Part shown: positions 63,440 to 64,000 of the stretch, piece by piece
How the letters are laid out: each line of letters opens with the position of its first letter
Position numbering within the stretch: position 1 is the first letter of the stretch
Assembly: GCA_950295325.1 (NCBI GenBank)
Contig: OX485803.1
Location: 30,061,554 to 30,125,553 of the forward strand
DNA: 64,000 nt
Origin: Polytrichum commune
Lineage: Eukaryota; Streptophyta; Polytrichopsida; Polytrichales; Polytrichaceae
Direction of reading: 5' to 3'
Program-made: the position numbers and the translations under genes
Notes under the pieces: generated by a model
Databases searched by the model: none
The model's input: the letters and a program-made list of their open reading frames with translations, nothing else
Told to the model about the DNA's origin: nothing

Positions 63440-64000
63440 CTAGCTCTCTTGTTGATGAGCTTTGGATGTCAAAACTTTGTTGACTACCTCAGACATGTCT
63501 TCCCAGATAAAGGGCTTACTGAGATAGCCATCTAATCCGGTCTCTTCCATAGGTCCACTCTCTGGTGCTAGAGCATCAGCAGAGAGAGCATATATGGGAA
63601 CTTTTGAAGTTGCCATAGGTAAGGCCCTTATTGCCCTTGTAGCACTCAACCCATCAAGGACAGGCATCTGTAAATCCATAAGTACAAGATCATAAGATTT
63701 TTTTTGAACCGCCTCCACAGCTAATTTCCCATTGCTGACCAGTTCAACATCATGTCCATAGTGCCGAAAGATCTTTCGGATCAGTAATTGGTTAACCTTG
63801 TTGTCTTCTGCAACCAAAACACTGATAATCTTCGCCTCTTCTTTTGTGCATTGTCCAGGTGGAGGTAAAGGTGGTTTAGAAGCAAGTTTCTCCGCAGAAA
63901 GTTCCAAAAGGAGTTTGCTAGAGTCTTCAGCCGGCAGCAGAGGTAAGATAAATGTCACTACTGTGCCTTGACCGATCTCACTTTCCACGGGTAGCATTCT
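63440..64000 (-). CDS. Hybrid histidine kinase, C-terminal exon (partial)
   Basis: An open frame from the window edge to a TAG at 63440-63442. It begins in the last part of a histidine-kinase ATPase domain (VESEIGQGTVVTFILPLL, the G2-box region). After a linker of about 45 residues rich in Ser, Leu and Pro, a complete receiver domain follows: ISVLVAEDNKVNQLL (acidic pair), DLVLMDLQMPVLDG (phospho-acceptor Asp), YALSADA (Thr replaced by Ser) and GYLSKPF (Lys). The protein ends KAHQQES. In a phosphorelay such a kinase passes phosphate to His-phosphotransfer proteins. The input domain lies outside the window, so whether it senses cytokinin, ethylene, light or osmotic stress cannot be told. Catalytic residues of the receiver look intact. 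Confidence 0.9.
   Translation of the reverse strand, partial: RMLPVESEIGQGTVVTFILPLLPAEDSSKLLLELSAEKLASKPPLPPPGQCTKEEAKIISVLVAEDNKVNQLLIRKIFRHYGHDVELVSNGKLAVEAVQKKSYDLVLMDLQMPVLDGLSATRAIRALPMATSKVPIYALSADALAPESGPMEETGLDGYLSKPFIWEDMSEVVNKVLTSKAHQQES

Overview
This window is nuclear DNA from a plant. Its genes are split by GT-AG introns with plant-type products (SPARK-type receptor kinase, hybrid histidine kinase, START-like protein), gene density is low (six supported genes in 64 kb) and intergenic DNA is AT-rich and full of decayed DNA transposons. A PACRG-like gene, typical of lineages that build cilia or flagella, points to a plant with swimming sperm (bryophyte, lycophyte, fern or a streptophyte relative). 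The species cannot be named from sequence alone.

Layout. 0.5-1.8 kb (- strand): first three coding exons of a mitochondrial carrier, running off the left edge. 2.5-7.5 kb: repeat-rich, no certain gene. 7.5-9.5 kb (-): an intact, intronless SPARK-domain receptor-like kinase, with a GC- and pyrimidine-rich island at 10.2-11.3 kb upstream. 11.4-42 kb: about 30 kb without a convincing host gene, made of TIR elements, fold-back elements, one tRNA-derived SINE, transposase remnants and several odd tandem arrays. 43.0-47.8 kb (-): a five-exon zinc-ribbon plus metallo-beta-lactamase-fold protein, with mobile elements in its introns. 49-54 kb: a very AT-rich tract with a CACTA transposase remnant. 54.6-57.3 kb (+): seven-exon PACRGL homologue. 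59.2-59.7 kb (-): single-exon SRPBCC/START-like gene with a duplicated 3' tail. 61.4-61.8 kb: LINE remnant. 63.4-64.0 kb (-): last exon of a hybrid histidine kinase (end of ATPase domain plus receiver), running off the right edge.

The genes do not form a pathway; this is an ordinary eukaryotic neighbourhood. The most unusual signals are in the gene-poor part: (i) an array of about 12 short hairpins at 19.9-20.3 kb whose stems change in a compensated way while the loop stays A(G/A)A(C/T); (ii) a 30-bp tandem array at 37.27-37.50 kb that stays open as ten-residue repeats without an indel; (iii) a 51-bp array at 32.44-32.68 kb that reads as 17-residue repeats; and (iv) one old dispersed repeat present three times, each copy split by a different transposon, so that empty and filled sites can be compared inside the window.

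Exon borders were found by hand from splice sites, reading phase and remembered protein families; no alignment or database search was run. No tRNA, rRNA, CRISPR or recognisable LTR element was found.
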